Shown here one piece after another: positions 50,433-59,526 of a stretch of 64,000 nt of DNA. The DNA lies in the NCBI GenBank assembly GCA_964651005.1, contig CAZYVL010000001.1, positions 1 through 64,000 of the forward strand, read 5' to 3'. Source of the stretch: DATMFV01 sp964651005 (GTDB lineage Bacteria; Verrucomicrobiota; Verrucomicrobiia; Chthoniobacterales; Chthoniobacteraceae). Every line of letters begins with the position of its first letter. Within the stretch, counting starts at the first letter, position 1. Both the position numbers and the translations under genes were made by a program. The notes under the pieces are model-generated. The model searched no databases. It had not been told where the DNA came from and saw only the letters and a list, made by a program, of their open reading frames with translations.

Positions 50433-52276
50433 GGATTGCCGCCTTCCGTTGCGGTGCCCTCCTTCGGCGGCTCGCCGGATGCCTTCTCCTCCGGCATCAG
50501 TTCTTCGTCCGGCGCGTCGTGAATCCAGCGTTCGCGGTCGCTGAAGAAGACGCACTCGCCCCGGATCTGCATCGGGCGGATCTTCGGGAAGGGAAAACGG
50601 CTCAGGTTGGTGCGGCGCATGATGAGCGGCGCCCAACCTTTGTAATCCCCCCGGAGCACGTCGGCCACGAACTCCGCGTTGCCGCTGACGGGGGTGAGAA
50701 ACACCCCGGCGATCGGCTGCCGCAGCCGCGCATAGTCGTTGATCTCGATGAAATCGTTCATCTCCTTGGGAATCCAGAGGCTTTTGCGGTTCGCATACCA
50801 GGCCACGCCCCACGGCATGTCGGAGGCGATGACCTCGTTCGGTTCCGTCCAGTCATGCAGGCGCGCCACCGACGGGGGGGCGTAAGGCGGCCACCAGAAG
50901 GCGACCCGCGTGTCCGCAGTGAAGAAGTTGATGAGCGGCAACGCGGAGATCCCAAAGATCAGCACGAGGAACACCGTCCGGAGATACGGGATTCTGATCT
51001 CCAGGCGGTTCCAGAGCACGAGGACGAAGGCGAGCCCGTAGGCGGCGAAAAAGGGGATGAAGAGGAGGTTCAGATCGTTGGCGGCGACGGGGCTCTCCCC
51101 GTCATCGGACCCCGCCAGCGCCATGCCGAACACGGCGAAGAGCCACATCACCAGCAAGGCCCAGCGCATCGCGCGCACCTCCCGCTTGCGGAAAAGGTGC
51201 ATCAGCGCGATGAAGAAAAACGGCGCGACGATGATCCCGCCCAGCGACTGGTAGAGGTGCGAAAACTCTTCCTCCATCCCCGTCTGCACCTTGGTGCGGA
51301 AGAACTTGGGCGAGGTGTGCAGCGAGTTGATGTCCATCGTCCGCATGATCGCCGCCTCCGTGCCGCGAACCTGGTAGAGGAGCGAGTAGCCCGCCACCCC
51401 GAAGGGGCTGCCGCAGACGCGGTAGTTGCGCACCAGCCACGGGCCGTACATCGCCAGCACGATGGCGCCCATGGCCAGCGCGATGCGGACGCGCGGCCTG
51501 AAGTAGATGAGCGTGATGACGAGCGCCCCGAGGAAGATCCAGAGCGTGATCGCGTGCGCCAGCGCGAGCAGGCCAAAGAGGAACGCCATCGCCAGCAGCC
51601 ACTTGAACGGCGAGGTCTTCGCCGCCTGCGCCTCGAACGCCCTCACCAGGGTGTAAAGCACAAGGCTGAAGAGCAGCAGCATCTCCATCTGCGGCAGCCC
51701 GCTGAGCGCGTAGGACCAGAAGCGTTCGCAGAGCAGCACCAGCCCCGTGACCAGCATCGCAAGCTGGCCATCGAAGAGCCGCCGCAAGGTCAGGAAGTTG
51801 ACGATGACCGCGAGGTAGAAGAGCAGGATCGTGATGGTGATGATCACCTTGTCGAGCAGGTAGATGAACTGGTTCATGTCCCAGTGCGACTGCAACACCT
51901 TGAAGAACGGGGCGAGCGTGGTGGGCCAGAGCGGCGCCTGGTAGGTGTCGGAGTGGAGCCGCTGCGCGACTTCGTTCTGCGCCTGCTCGGAGTCGCCCTG
52001 CTGCTCGTAGGTCTTGGCGAGCTGCGCCATCGCCAGCGGGCGGATCATCAGGGTGGAAAAGCCGTGCCCGGCGGCGATTTCCCGGGCGATTTGCGCCTGC
52101 TCCATCGCTTTGGCGTGCGAAAGGCCGCGAAAGAGCTTCATCTGGAGCGGGTCGAAGAGAAACGCGAGCAGCGCCACAAAGCAAACGGCAGCGAGGGCAA
52201 TGAGGCGAACCCATTTGGCCCATTTTCCTTCTTCAAGGCGATGGATGAGATCCTGGACGTGGGCTTCAGAGGACAT
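50429..52276 (-). CDS. Multi-pass membrane protein, GT-C glycosyltransferase-like
   Basis: A 615-residue inner-membrane protein with about ten hydrophobic helices between residues 24 and 455 and soluble N- and C-terminal regions. The first extracytoplasmic loop contains a short TPR-like stretch (MAQLAKTYEQQGDSEQAQNE). The later layout, with YGPWLVRNYRVCGSPFG and a C-terminal soluble domain, resembles GT39/ArnT-type transferases using lipid-linked sugars. I cannot find a clear D-x-D or D-E first-loop motif, so enzymatic function is unproven. It starts 5 bp after the NtrC-type regulator and overlaps xseB by 4 bp, so it is in the middle of an operon. Confidence 0.7.
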   Translation of the reverse strand: MSSEAHVQDLIHRLEEGKWAKWVRLIALAAVCFVALLAFLFDPLQMKLFRGLSHAKAMEQAQIAREIAAGHGFSTLMIRPLAMAQLAKTYEQQGDSEQAQNEVAQRLHSDTYQAPLWPTTLAPFFKVLQSHWDMNQFIYLLDKVIITITILLFYLAVIVNFLTLRRLFDGQLAMLVTGLVLLCERFWSYALSGLPQMEMLLLFSLVLYTLVRAFEAQAAKTSPFKWLLAMAFLFGLLALAHAITLWIFLGALVITLIYFRPRVRIALAMGAIVLAMYGPWLVRNYRVCGSPFGVAGYSLLYQVRGTEAAIMRTMDINSLHTSPKFFRTKVQTGMEEEFSHLYQSLGGIIVAPFFFIALMHLFRKREVRAMRWALLVMWLFAVFGMALAGSDDGESPVAANDLNLLFIPFFAAYGLAFVLVLWNRLEIRIPYLRTVFLVLIFGISALPLINFFTADTRVAFWWPPYAPPSVARLHDWTEPNEVIASDMPWGVAWYANRKSLWIPKEMNDFIEINDYARLRQPIAGVFLTPVSGNAEFVADVLRGDYKGWAPLIMRRTNLSRFPFPKIRPMQIRGECVFFSDRERWIHDAPDEELMPEEKASGEPPKEGTATEGGNP

Positions 52277-52281
52277 GGACT

Positions 52282-53703
52282 TTAGCGGTGGGCGGCGGTG
52301 TTGGGTTCCTGGAGGGGGCCGAGGCTTTTAAGCTCTTTAAGGCGGCGGTGAAGCGTGCGGCGACTGATGCCGAGGCGTTGAGCGGCGGCGGTGCGGTTGC
52401 CCTGGCTTTCCTCCAGGGCGCGCATGATGAGCCGATGTTCGGAGTCATGTAAATTCAAATGACGGTTTCCAAGCGTCTCGATGCCGGAAAAGGCCGCCCG
52501 CGCGTCCCTGGCCCCGTTGCCGCCGCCGCGCGCCTGCCGGAGCGAGCCGGGCAGATCGCGCACGCCGATGCGCGCGCCGGTGGCCATGACGACCCCGTGC
52601 TCGATCGCCGTGCGCAGCTCCCGGACGTTTCCGGGCCAATCGTAGGAGAGCACCGCGTCGGTGGCATCCGGCGTCAACTCACGCAACGGCTTGCCGTTTT
52701 CCTTCGCGAACTGTTTGAGAAAGGTGTTCACCAGCAGGGGGAGATCCTCTTTGCGCGCGCGCAGGGGGGGGAGCGTGATTTGCACGACGTTGAGGCGGTA
52801 AAAGAGATCGTCCCGGAATTTGCCTTCGGCAACCTGCTTTTCGAGATTCCGGTTGGTGGCCGCCACCAGGCGGACATCGACCTTGATGGGGGTGTTCCCC
52901 CCCACGCGCTCGAAAGAACGCTCCTCGCCCAGGACGCGCAGCACCTTCACCTGGAGGTTCGAGTCGATCTCGCCGATCTCGTCCAGAAAGAGCGTGCCGC
53001 CGCTGGCCTGCTCGAACCGGCCGATGCGCCGCTCGATCGCCCCGGTGAACGCCCCGCGCTCGTGGCCGAAAAGCTCGCTTTCGAGCAGTTGCGGCGAAAG
53101 CGCGGCGCAATGCACCGCCACGAATTTCTGTTTGGGCCGCCCGCTGAGGTTGTGAAGGGCGTGGGCGACAAGCTCCTTCCCCGTGCCGCTCTCCCCCTGG
53201 ACAAGCACCGTCGCACGGGAGGGGGCCACCTGCCGGATCACGTCGAAGACCTCGTGCATCGCTGCGGAGTTGCCGATGAGGCTCTCCAGCCCGTACCGCT
53301 TTTCCACCTGCTGGCGCAGGTCGCGGTTCTCCTGCTCGGTCTGGCGGCTGCGCAAGGCGCGGTTGATGAGGATTTCCAGCCGGTCGATGTTGAGCGGCTT
53401 GGTGATGAAGTCGTAGGCGCCGTGCTTCATCGCCTCCACCGCCGTATCCACGGAGCCGTAGGCGGTCATCATGATGCAGACCGGCGGGCGCGGGAGCGTC
53501 AGCGCGCGCTCGATGAGCTTCATCCCGTCCTCGCCGCCAATCCGCAAGTCCGTCACCATCACGTCGATGGAGTCGGCTTCGAGGACATTGAGCGCGCCCT
53601 GCACGTCGGGGGCCGTGTAGACATCGAAGCTCTCCTCCAGGGAGCTTCTCAGCCCCTCGCGGGTGTGCTTCTCGTCATCGACAATGAGGATGGTCGGTTG
53701 CAT
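52282..53703 (-). CDS. NtrC-family sigma-54-dependent response regulator
   Basis: A 473-residue activator. The receiver domain has phospho-acceptor D52 (VMVTDLRIGGEDG). The AAA+ domain carries Walker A GESGTGKE (170-177), the sigma-54 contact loop GAFTGA (217-222) and Walker B GTLFLDEIGEI. A Fis-type helix-turn-helix closes the protein (NRTAAAQRLGISRRTLHRRL, about 434-453). It opens ATP-dependently the sigma-54 holoenzyme complex at promoters with -24/-12 elements. No histidine kinase gene is directly adjacent; those at 13.6 kb and 45.7 kb are candidates only by proximity. It begins the tight set with the GT-C-like protein, xseB and dxs. Confidence 0.95.
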   Translation of the reverse strand: MQPTILIVDDEKHTREGLRSSLEESFDVYTAPDVQGALNVLEADSIDVMVTDLRIGGEDGMKLIERALTLPRPPVCIMMTAYGSVDTAVEAMKHGAYDFITKPLNIDRLEILINRALRSRQTEQENRDLRQQVEKRYGLESLIGNSAAMHEVFDVIRQVAPSRATVLVQGESGTGKELVAHALHNLSGRPKQKFVAVHCAALSPQLLESELFGHERGAFTGAIERRIGRFEQASGGTLFLDEIGEIDSNLQVKVLRVLGEERSFERVGGNTPIKVDVRLVAATNRNLEKQVAEGKFRDDLFYRLNVVQITLPPLRARKEDLPLLVNTFLKQFAKENGKPLRELTPDATDAVLSYDWPGNVRELRTAIEHGVVMATGARIGVRDLPGSLRQARGGGNGARDARAAFSGIETLGNRHLNLHDSEHRLIMRALEESQGNRTAAAQRLGISRRTLHRRLKELKSLGPLQEPNTAAHR

Positions 53704-53792
53704 GGCTGGGCGGCGGCGTTCCCACTAGAACATAGTTGCGCCAAAATGACACCCCCGGAGAGAAAAAAAGCGGGGCTTCAGGTGGGGCGAAA

Positions 53793-55061
53793 TTACTGCG
53801 CGCTCGCGAACTCCAGCTTTTTTCCGTCGAGCAGCGCCAGCGTTTCGCCGACCAGGAAGAGCGAGCCGGTGAGGAGGATCGGCGCGGGGGTGGTGGCGGC
53901 TTTCGCTTCGGCTCGATGCAACGCTTCTTCCACGGAGGCGACGGCGGTGCATGGGAGATCGGGGGCGTGTTCCCGGAGGGTGCGCACTAACGTTTCCGGG
54001 GAGCAGGAGCGCGGGTTGGCCACCGGGGTGAGGAGGCATTCGGCAGCCAGCGGGGCGAGCGTTTGGCAGAGCGTGGGGTAATCCTTGTCGGCGAGCACGC
54101 CCAGGATGAGGATCGCTTTTTGCCGCCCGTAAAGTTCGCGCCATGTTTCGGCAAGGCGTGCGGCGGCGCCTTCGTTATGCGCGCCGTCGAGAACCAGCGT
54201 CGCGCCGGAGGGGAGGGGGATTTGCTGGAAACGCCCCGGCCAGACGACGGTTCGCAGCCCTTCCGCGGCGGCTTCTTCGGAAACCGGAAGGGCGGCCACG
54301 CGCAGGGCGGCGAGGGCGAGGGCGGCGTTGCGCGGTTGATGGCTGCCGGGGAGGGCGACCGGGTAGGGGGCGGGGTCGGGAATCCACTCCAGCGGTGCGC
54401 CGTGGCGGGCGGCGGCTTCCGCGATGACCCGGGCGGCTTCCTCCGGCTGCGGCGCGCTGACGACGGGGATGCCCGGCTTGATGATCCCCGCTTTCTCGGC
54501 GGCGATCCGTTCCAGGGTGTTGCCGAGGTATTGGGCGTGGTCGAAGCTGATCGGCGTGAGCACGGCGGCGGCGGGTGTGACCGCGTTGGTCGAGTCGAGG
54601 CGGCCTCCCATCCCGGTTTCCAGCACGAGCACTTCCGCACGCTCCCGGTGGAACCAGTCGAGCGCCAGCGCCGTGGTGAGTTCAAAAAACGTCGGCGGAT
54701 GTTCCCAGGCTGAGGTCGCTTCGCGCAGGCGGGTCAGCCCGGCGGCGACGGCGGCTTCCGGGATCATCGCTCCGTCAAGCCGGATGCGCTCGCGGTAGGT
54801 GACGAGGTGCGGGGAGGTGTAGAGCGCGGTGCGCAGCCCGGCGGCGCGGCAGATCGCCTCCAGCATGGCGCAGACGGACCCTTTGCCGTTGGTGCCCGCG
54901 ATGTGGAAAATATACGGGGAAGCCGGGGTGGCTCGGTGCGCGGAGTCGCGATGATACGGAACGCCGGCCAGATCGAGCAGCCGGCGGGTGTTCTCCAGCC
55001 CCAGCTTGATGCCGACCTTTTGGGTCGAGGCGAGCCACGCGATGGCTTCCGGGTAGTTCAC
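53793..55061 (-). CDS. folC: Folylpolyglutamate synthase / dihydrofolate synthase
   Basis: A 422-residue Mur-ligase-like enzyme that adds glutamate to folates (and may also make dihydrofolate). The start YPEAIAWLASTQKVGIKLGL and ENTRRLLDLAG is typical, the P-loop is FHIAGTNGKGSVCAMLEAIC (about 52-71), and VVWPGRFQQIPLPSGATLVL with DGAHNEGAAARLAE is the FolC signature near residue 285. It starts 18 nt after the accD stop; the accD-folC order is widely conserved in bacteria. Confidence 0.95.
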   Translation of the reverse strand: MNYPEAIAWLASTQKVGIKLGLENTRRLLDLAGVPYHRDSAHRATPASPYIFHIAGTNGKGSVCAMLEAICRAAGLRTALYTSPHLVTYRERIRLDGAMIPEAAVAAGLTRLREATSAWEHPPTFFELTTALALDWFHRERAEVLVLETGMGGRLDSTNAVTPAAAVLTPISFDHAQYLGNTLERIAAEKAGIIKPGIPVVSAPQPEEAARVIAEAAARHGAPLEWIPDPAPYPVALPGSHQPRNAALALAALRVAALPVSEEAAAEGLRTVVWPGRFQQIPLPSGATLVLDGAHNEGAAARLAETWRELYGRQKAILILGVLADKDYPTLCQTLAPLAAECLLTPVANPRSCSPETLVRTLREHAPDLPCTAVASVEEALHRAEAKAATTPAPILLTGSLFLVGETLALLDGKKLEFASAQ

Positions 55062-55079
55062 GGGGCGGCGCGCAACGCG

Positions 55080-55943
55080 CTACTTCTTCTCTTGCCCCGG
55101 GCTCGGAGGGAGCAGGTAGCCGAGCAGATCGACGAGGGTGGCGCGCATCTTTTTGCGGTGGACGATCCGGTCGATCAAGCCGTGGCTGTCGAGGAATTCC
55201 GCGGTCTGGAAGCACGGGGGGAGATCCTGGTGCGTCGTCTCGCGGATGACGCGCGGTCCGGCGAAGCCGATCATCGCTTTTGGTTCGGCCAGGTTGATGT
55301 CGCCGATCGTGGCGAAGCTGGCGCTGACGCCGCCGGTGGTCGGGTGCGTCATGACGGAGAGGTACGGCAGCCCGGCCTGGGCATGGAGCGCGAGCGCGCC
55401 GCATGTCTTGGCCATCTGCATGAGGCTGAGCATCCCCTCGTACATGCGCGCGCCGCCGGAGGCGCAGAAGAGGATGACGGCGGTGTTCTCGCGGGTGCCG
55501 CGCTCGACGAGCCGGGTGATCTTCTCGCCGACGACGGACCCCATCGTCGCCGCCAGAAAGCGGAAATCCATGACGCCGATGGCGACGGTGCGCCCCTCCA
55601 GCTTGCCGAGGCCGCCGACGAAGGCATCGAGAAGGCCGGTCTTCTGCTGGTAGGTCTTGAGGCGGTCGGTGTAGGAGGCCATCCCCTTGAACTTCAGGGT
55701 GTCTACGGAGGCCATTTCCGCGTCGAGTTCCTGGAAGCTCCCCGGGTCAAGCAGTTTGGCCAGCCGGTCGTGCGCGCTGATGGTGAAGTGGTGGTCGCAC
55801 TTCGGGCAGACGTGGTGGTTCTCGTTGAGTTCGAGATCGGAGACCACTTCGCCGCAGCCGGGGCACTTTTCCCAAAGCCCTTCGGGGATCTCCCGTTTTC
55901 GCGTGCTCTTGGCGATGAATTTCGGACGCTGGAAAATGCCCAT
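55080..55943 (-). CDS. accD: Acetyl-CoA carboxylase carboxyltransferase subunit beta
   Basis: A 287-residue subunit that, with AccA, transfers the carboxyl group from biotin to acetyl-CoA to form malonyl-CoA. The N-terminal zinc ribbon is KCPGCGEVV and VCPKCDHHF (about 26-54), all four Cys present. The crotonase-like core has VILFCASGGARMYEGMLSLM, PYLSVMTHPTTGGVSASFA and GFAGPRVIRETTHQDLPP. Length is typical. It follows comF by 58 nt and precedes folC by 18 nt on the minus strand. Confidence 0.97.
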   Translation of the reverse strand: MGIFQRPKFIAKSTRKREIPEGLWEKCPGCGEVVSDLELNENHHVCPKCDHHFTISAHDRLAKLLDPGSFQELDAEMASVDTLKFKGMASYTDRLKTYQQKTGLLDAFVGGLGKLEGRTVAIGVMDFRFLAATMGSVVGEKITRLVERGTRENTAVILFCASGGARMYEGMLSLMQMAKTCGALALHAQAGLPYLSVMTHPTTGGVSASFATIGDINLAEPKAMIGFAGPRVIRETTHQDLPPCFQTAEFLDSHGLIDRIVHRKKMRATLVDLLGYLLPPSPGQEKK

Positions 55944-56001
55944 GAGGTCGGTGAATCGTTGGAGTGGCGTGCGGCTTTTCGGCTTTTCGGCTTTGGTTTG
56001 C

Positions 56002-56775
56002 TCAACCGCGCAGGGGGGTGGCGACGCGGACGGACGCCGCCCCGGCCCGCTTGAGGACGCGGGCGCATTCGTTGACGGTGGACCCGGTGGTCAGCACGTC
56101 ATCGACGAGGAGCAAATGGAGATTGCGCACCCGAACAGTGTGGATCATCCCGAAGGCATTGCGCAAGTTTTCGATGCGGGCATCGCGGCGGAGCCGCGTC
56201 TGGGTGGGCGTGAAACGGATGCGCCGGAGCGCGGGGAGCAGCGGGATGCCGCTCCGGCGCGAGGCCACCTCCGCGAGAAGCCGCGCCTGGTTGAAGCCCC
56301 GGTCGCGCTGCCGGGCCGGGTGGAGCGGAACGGGGACGAGGGCATCGGGCGGCGGCTCCCGCAGATGCGGAGCGGCCATCGCTTCGAGGAGCCATTCCCC
56401 CAGAAGGCGGCGGAGATGCACCTCTTTGCGGTATTTGAAGCGGTGGATGAGCTCCCGCGCGTTCCCCTGGTTGCGCCGCGAGGAGGCGGCGCCGTCGTGG
56501 GACGGTTCCCGGCTCCGGCAGTCCGGGCAGGAGAAAACGCCGGTTGTACCTTCGAAGGCTCCTTCGAACGGCTCCGCGCAGAAGGCGCAGCAGGAGCCTT
56601 CCAGTTTCGGGGTGGCGGCCAGGCAGCGCGCGCAGAGGGATTCGCCCGGAGCCGCTGCCGCCAGGCAGAGGACGCAGTGCGGCGGGTAGAGGAGGTTCAG
56701 AGCCTCCCGGCCGCCGCGCGCCAGCGTCCGCAGGAGGGCGTCAGCCGATTTCCGCAGGAGTGAGGGCGCGGTCAT
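56002..56775 (-). CDS. ComF-family protein (phosphoribosyltransferase domain)
   Basis: A 257-residue protein with an N-terminal zinc-ribbon (PPHCVLC, ESLCARC, CCAFC, FSCPDC; Cys pairs at about 34-88) and a C-terminal phosphoribosyltransferase fold with the PRPP loop LLLVDDVLTTGSTVNECA. The intervening ALVPVPLHPARQRDRGFNQA is the ComF signature. ComF helps transforming DNA enter the cytoplasm in naturally competent bacteria, though homologues occur in non-competent species. No other competence gene is near. Its ATG lies 35 bp inside the 3' end of the CPBP protease gene, so the two are coupled. Confidence 0.92.
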   Translation of the reverse strand: MTAPSLLRKSADALLRTLARGGREALNLLYPPHCVLCLAAAAPGESLCARCLAATPKLEGSCCAFCAEPFEGAFEGTTGVFSCPDCRSREPSHDGAASSRRNQGNARELIHRFKYRKEVHLRRLLGEWLLEAMAAPHLREPPPDALVPVPLHPARQRDRGFNQARLLAEVASRRSGIPLLPALRRIRFTPTQTRLRRDARIENLRNAFGMIHTVRVRNLHLLLVDDVLTTGSTVNECARVLKRAGAASVRVATPLRG

Positions 56776-57670
56776 CGCGGTTGTCCGTGGGACGGCGGAA
56801 GCGGGTGAGCCAGAGCCAGACGAGCAGCCCGGTGAGCAGCACCGTCACGACGCTCCCGAGCCCGATGGTAATATCCTCGCCCAGCCACGGCAGGGTGTCC
56901 TTGATCTTGCGCAGGGCAATCTTGGAGAGGCCCATTTTCCCGAGAATCCACCCCGCGTGCAGACCGATGGCCATCGCCAGCCCGCCTGTCCGAAGGCGCA
57001 CCCAGCCGAGAATCCAGCCGACGCAGAAAAGCGTGGTGAAGCCGCCGAGCACCAGCCACGGCTCTTCGAACTGCGCGAACGCGCCGGGGATCAGCGCGAA
57101 GCCCGAGAGCCAGTTGACGACGTGATCGGGCGGAAGATGCTCCTGGGGCTTGAGGAAATGGAGGATGGAGAAGAGCGCGGAGACGCTCAGGAGCGCCGGG
57201 GCTGGTTTCATTGCGCGCAGCACCAGCCCGAGGATCGCCCCCCGGAAGAGCCACTCTTCCAGAATGGCCACCGTGCCCGCGCGGAAGCAGACCTCTGCGA
57301 GACCCTCCCACTGGATCTGGCCGCGAATTTTGTACACGCCCAGGTTGAGCACGACCACCGCGAGCGCCACCATCCCGAGGAGCGAGGCGCCGAGGCCGAC
57401 GCCGAGGTCTTCCCAGCGGCGCGGGTTGGGCCGCAGGCCCAGCGCGCGCACGCCGGGGACATCGATCCAGCGCGCCACCGGCCAGAGCAGCGCGAGGGCG
57501 GCGACGAGCAGCCCGCGATGAAAGAATTTGCGGAACTCCGTGTCGGCCAGGCCGGTCAGAAAGCCGAGGCTGTTGAGCCAGTGCAGCCCCCAGCAGAGGA
57601 GCGGCGCGAGCAGCGCCCCGAGGACGACCGTCGCGATGAGGTAAAAAATGATTTTGCCAAGATCCTTCAA
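56741..57670 (-). CDS. CPBP (CAAX-like) intramembrane metalloprotease
   Basis: A 309-residue polytopic membrane protein with about eight hydrophobic segments. The three glutamic-type protease motifs are present: E-E-x-x-x-R in VAILEEWLFRGAI (about 134-146), F-x-x-x-H in SALFSILHFLKP (about 160-170), and a His in GGLAMAIGLHAGWILG (about 238). Members process prenylated proteins in eukaryotes; in bacteria they act in bacteriocin self-immunity or signalling, and a substrate is not evident here. It is the first gene of a minus-strand series that continues with comF, accD and folC; it is divergent from the 83-residue protein gene. Confidence 0.9.
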   Translation of the reverse strand: MKDLGKIIFYLIATVVLGALLAPLLCWGLHWLNSLGFLTGLADTEFRKFFHRGLLVAALALLWPVARWIDVPGVRALGLRPNPRRWEDLGVGLGASLLGMVALAVVVLNLGVYKIRGQIQWEGLAEVCFRAGTVAILEEWLFRGAILGLVLRAMKPAPALLSVSALFSILHFLKPQEHLPPDHVVNWLSGFALIPGAFAQFEEPWLVLGGFTTLFCVGWILGWVRLRTGGLAMAIGLHAGWILGKMGLSKIALRKIKDTLPWLGEDITIGLGSVVTVLLTGLLVWLWLTRFRRPTDNRDDRALTPAEIG

Positions 57671-57711
57671 GGTGAGCGAGGTTTCTGCCCGTAAGTCTCA
57701 ACCACCCCGCC

Positions 57712-57963
57712 ATGCACAACAAGCACATTTGGACCGAGCGAACCGCCGAGGGCATCAAGCGCGAGGTGCGCGCCATCAAGTTTGGCGGCGTCTGGCGCAT
57801 CCAGTCGCAATGCAAGGGCGACGAAGAGTGGACCTACCACGAGCCACCCCGGATCGAAGACCTCCGGGAGCTGCGCGAGGTGCTCTGGCGCAAGTACCAG
57901 CGGCGGCGGGCGGCCTACGAGGATGTCGTGGCAATCGAAAAGATGATTGAGGCGCTGGCGTGA
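57712..57963 (+). CDS. Small hypothetical protein upstream of bioA
   Basis: An 83-residue charged protein of no family I recognise. It starts MHNKHIWTERTAEGIKREVR with a Trp-rich middle (VWRIQSQCKGDEEWTYHEPP) and a helical C-terminus (LWRKYQRRRAAYEDVVAIEK). It has neither signal peptide nor membrane helix. Its stop TGA shares a base with the bioA start (TGATG), so translation is coupled to bioA. This supports a real gene, but the sequence gives no sign of a role in biotin synthesis. Confidence 0.7.
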   Translation: MHNKHIWTERTAEGIKREVRAIKFGGVWRIQSQCKGDEEWTYHEPPRIEDLRELREVLWRKYQRRRAAYEDVVAIEKMIEALA

Positions 57964-59312
57964 TGGAGAGGGAGATCGAGTGGGAGAAGCGCCACCTTTG
58001 GCACCCGTTCACGCCGATGCGGGAGTGGAACGCGCCGGAGCACGAACCGCTGGTGCTCGTCGAGGGCGAGGGGGCCGTGCTGCGCGACCGGCACGGGCGC
58101 GAGTACCTGGACGGGAACTCCTCCATCTGGACAAACCTGCATGGGCACCGCCACCCGCGGCTCGACGCGGCGCTCCGCGAGCAGCTCGGCAAGGTGGCGC
58201 ACACGTCGTTCCTCGGGTTTACGAACCCGCTTGCGATCCGGCTCGCGCGGGAGCTGGTGGCGCTCTGGCAGCCGGTGGGCGGCGGCGGCGAAAAGAGCGA
58301 GGGGACGCTCACGCGCGTCTTTTTCTCCGACGACGGGAGCACCGCCATCGAGGCGGCGCTGAAGATGGCGATCCAGTGTCGCCAGCATCGCGGCGAGACG
58401 CGGCGGACCCGGTTTGTCGCCTTCGACAAGGCTTACCACGGCGATACGATGGGGGCGAGCAGCCTTGGCGGCGTGGGGGCGTTTCACGGGCGTTTTTCGG
58501 CCTACCATTTTCCCGTGACGCATGTTGCCTCGCTGGAGGAACTCGAAGCGCGGGCGCGGCCGGAAGCCCGGGCGGGGGGCGGCGCGGACGCGGACGCCTG
58601 GCGGATCGACCCGCGGGAGGTCACGGCGGTCGTTATCGAGCCGCTCATCCAGGGTGCGGCGGGGATGCGGCTCTGGCCCGCCGGGATGCTGGCGCGGCTG
58701 CGGGCGTGGTGCGACCGGCACGGGGTGTTCCTCATCGCCGACGAGGTGATGACCGGCTTCGGGCGTACCGGGGCGATGTTCGCCTGCCAGAAGGAGGGGG
58801 TGGTTCCCGATTTCGTCGCACTCGCCAAGGGGTTGACGGGCGGCTACCTGCCGTTGGCGGCGACGCTCGTGCGCGAGGCGGTTTTCGAGGCGTTCCTGGG
58901 GGAGGGGAAGACGTTTTTCTACGGCCACAGCTATACCGCCAACCAGCTCGGGTGCGCGGTGGCGCTCGCGAACCTCGCGCTCTTTCGCGAGGAGCGGGTG
59001 CTCGATCACCTGGGCGAGAAGATTCGCTGGCTGGCGGAGGCGCTGGCACCGCTCGACGGGCACGCGGCCATTCGGAACGTCCGCCAGTGCGGGTTTATCG
59101 CCGCCTTCGAGGTGACGCGGTGTGACGGGGAACCCTTCGAGCCGTCGCTGCGGATGGGCGCGCGGGTGTGCGAGGCGGCCCGCGCCCACGGCCTGCTGAC
59201 GCGGCCCGTCCGCGACACGCTGGTGTTGATGCTCCCGTATTGTGTCAGCCGGGAGCAGATCGGGCACGCCGTGGAAGCACTGCGGCGCGGGGTGGAAGAA
59301 GTGACGGCCTGA
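57963..59312 (+). CDS. bioA: Adenosylmethionine-8-amino-7-oxononanoate aminotransferase
   Basis: A 449-residue class III PLP enzyme that makes 7,8-diaminopelargonic acid from KAPA in biotin synthesis, with S-adenosylmethionine as amino donor. BioA signatures are EKRHLWHPFTPMREWN at the N-terminus, DGNSSIWTNLHGHRHPRLD, FFSDDGSTAIEAALKMAIQ, and the PLP lysine in FVALAKGLTGGYLPLA (about residue 289). LIADEVMTGFGRTGAMFAC holds the cofactor Asp. GTG 57960 is an alternative start. bioF, bioD and bioB are not adjacent, so the biotin genes are dispersed. The window's AccD uses biotin, but this is not a location-based link. Confidence 0.94.
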   Translation: MEREIEWEKRHLWHPFTPMREWNAPEHEPLVLVEGEGAVLRDRHGREYLDGNSSIWTNLHGHRHPRLDAALREQLGKVAHTSFLGFTNPLAIRLARELVALWQPVGGGGEKSEGTLTRVFFSDDGSTAIEAALKMAIQCRQHRGETRRTRFVAFDKAYHGDTMGASSLGGVGAFHGRFSAYHFPVTHVASLEELEARARPEARAGGGADADAWRIDPREVTAVVIEPLIQGAAGMRLWPAGMLARLRAWCDRHGVFLIADEVMTGFGRTGAMFACQKEGVVPDFVALAKGLTGGYLPLAATLVREAVFEAFLGEGKTFFYGHSYTANQLGCAVALANLALFREERVLDHLGEKIRWLAEALAPLDGHAAIRNVRQCGFIAAFEVTRCDGEPFEPSLRMGARVCEAARAHGLLTRPVRDTLVLMLPYCVSREQIGHAVEALRRGVEEVTA

Positions 59313-59407
59313 CGGGCTGTTTCCCGGGAAGAAAGAGCGGAATCCCCGGGCCGTTTCTGTGCCGTCCCTTCGGGATGCAATTTTCCGGAAGGCGTTGAAA
59401 CGGGGGA

Positions 59408-59437
59408 TTGCACGGCCGCTGCGCCTGTGATTACTAT
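59408..59437 (+). promoter_or_regulatory. Candidate promoter of the symporter gene
   Basis: TTGCAC (59408-59413) and TACTAT (59432-59437) are separated by 18 bp; transcription would start about 84 nt before ATG 59527. The -35 box equals that of the candidate before the Wzc-like gene. Confidence 0.45.
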
Positions 59438-59526
59438 CCGTGCTCCCCCACCGGAAAAAGAAGGCGTCCCGCCGTTTTGTTCCATCCTGAACTTCCCCCC
59501 CGATCTCCCCTGATCCCCCCTCTCTT

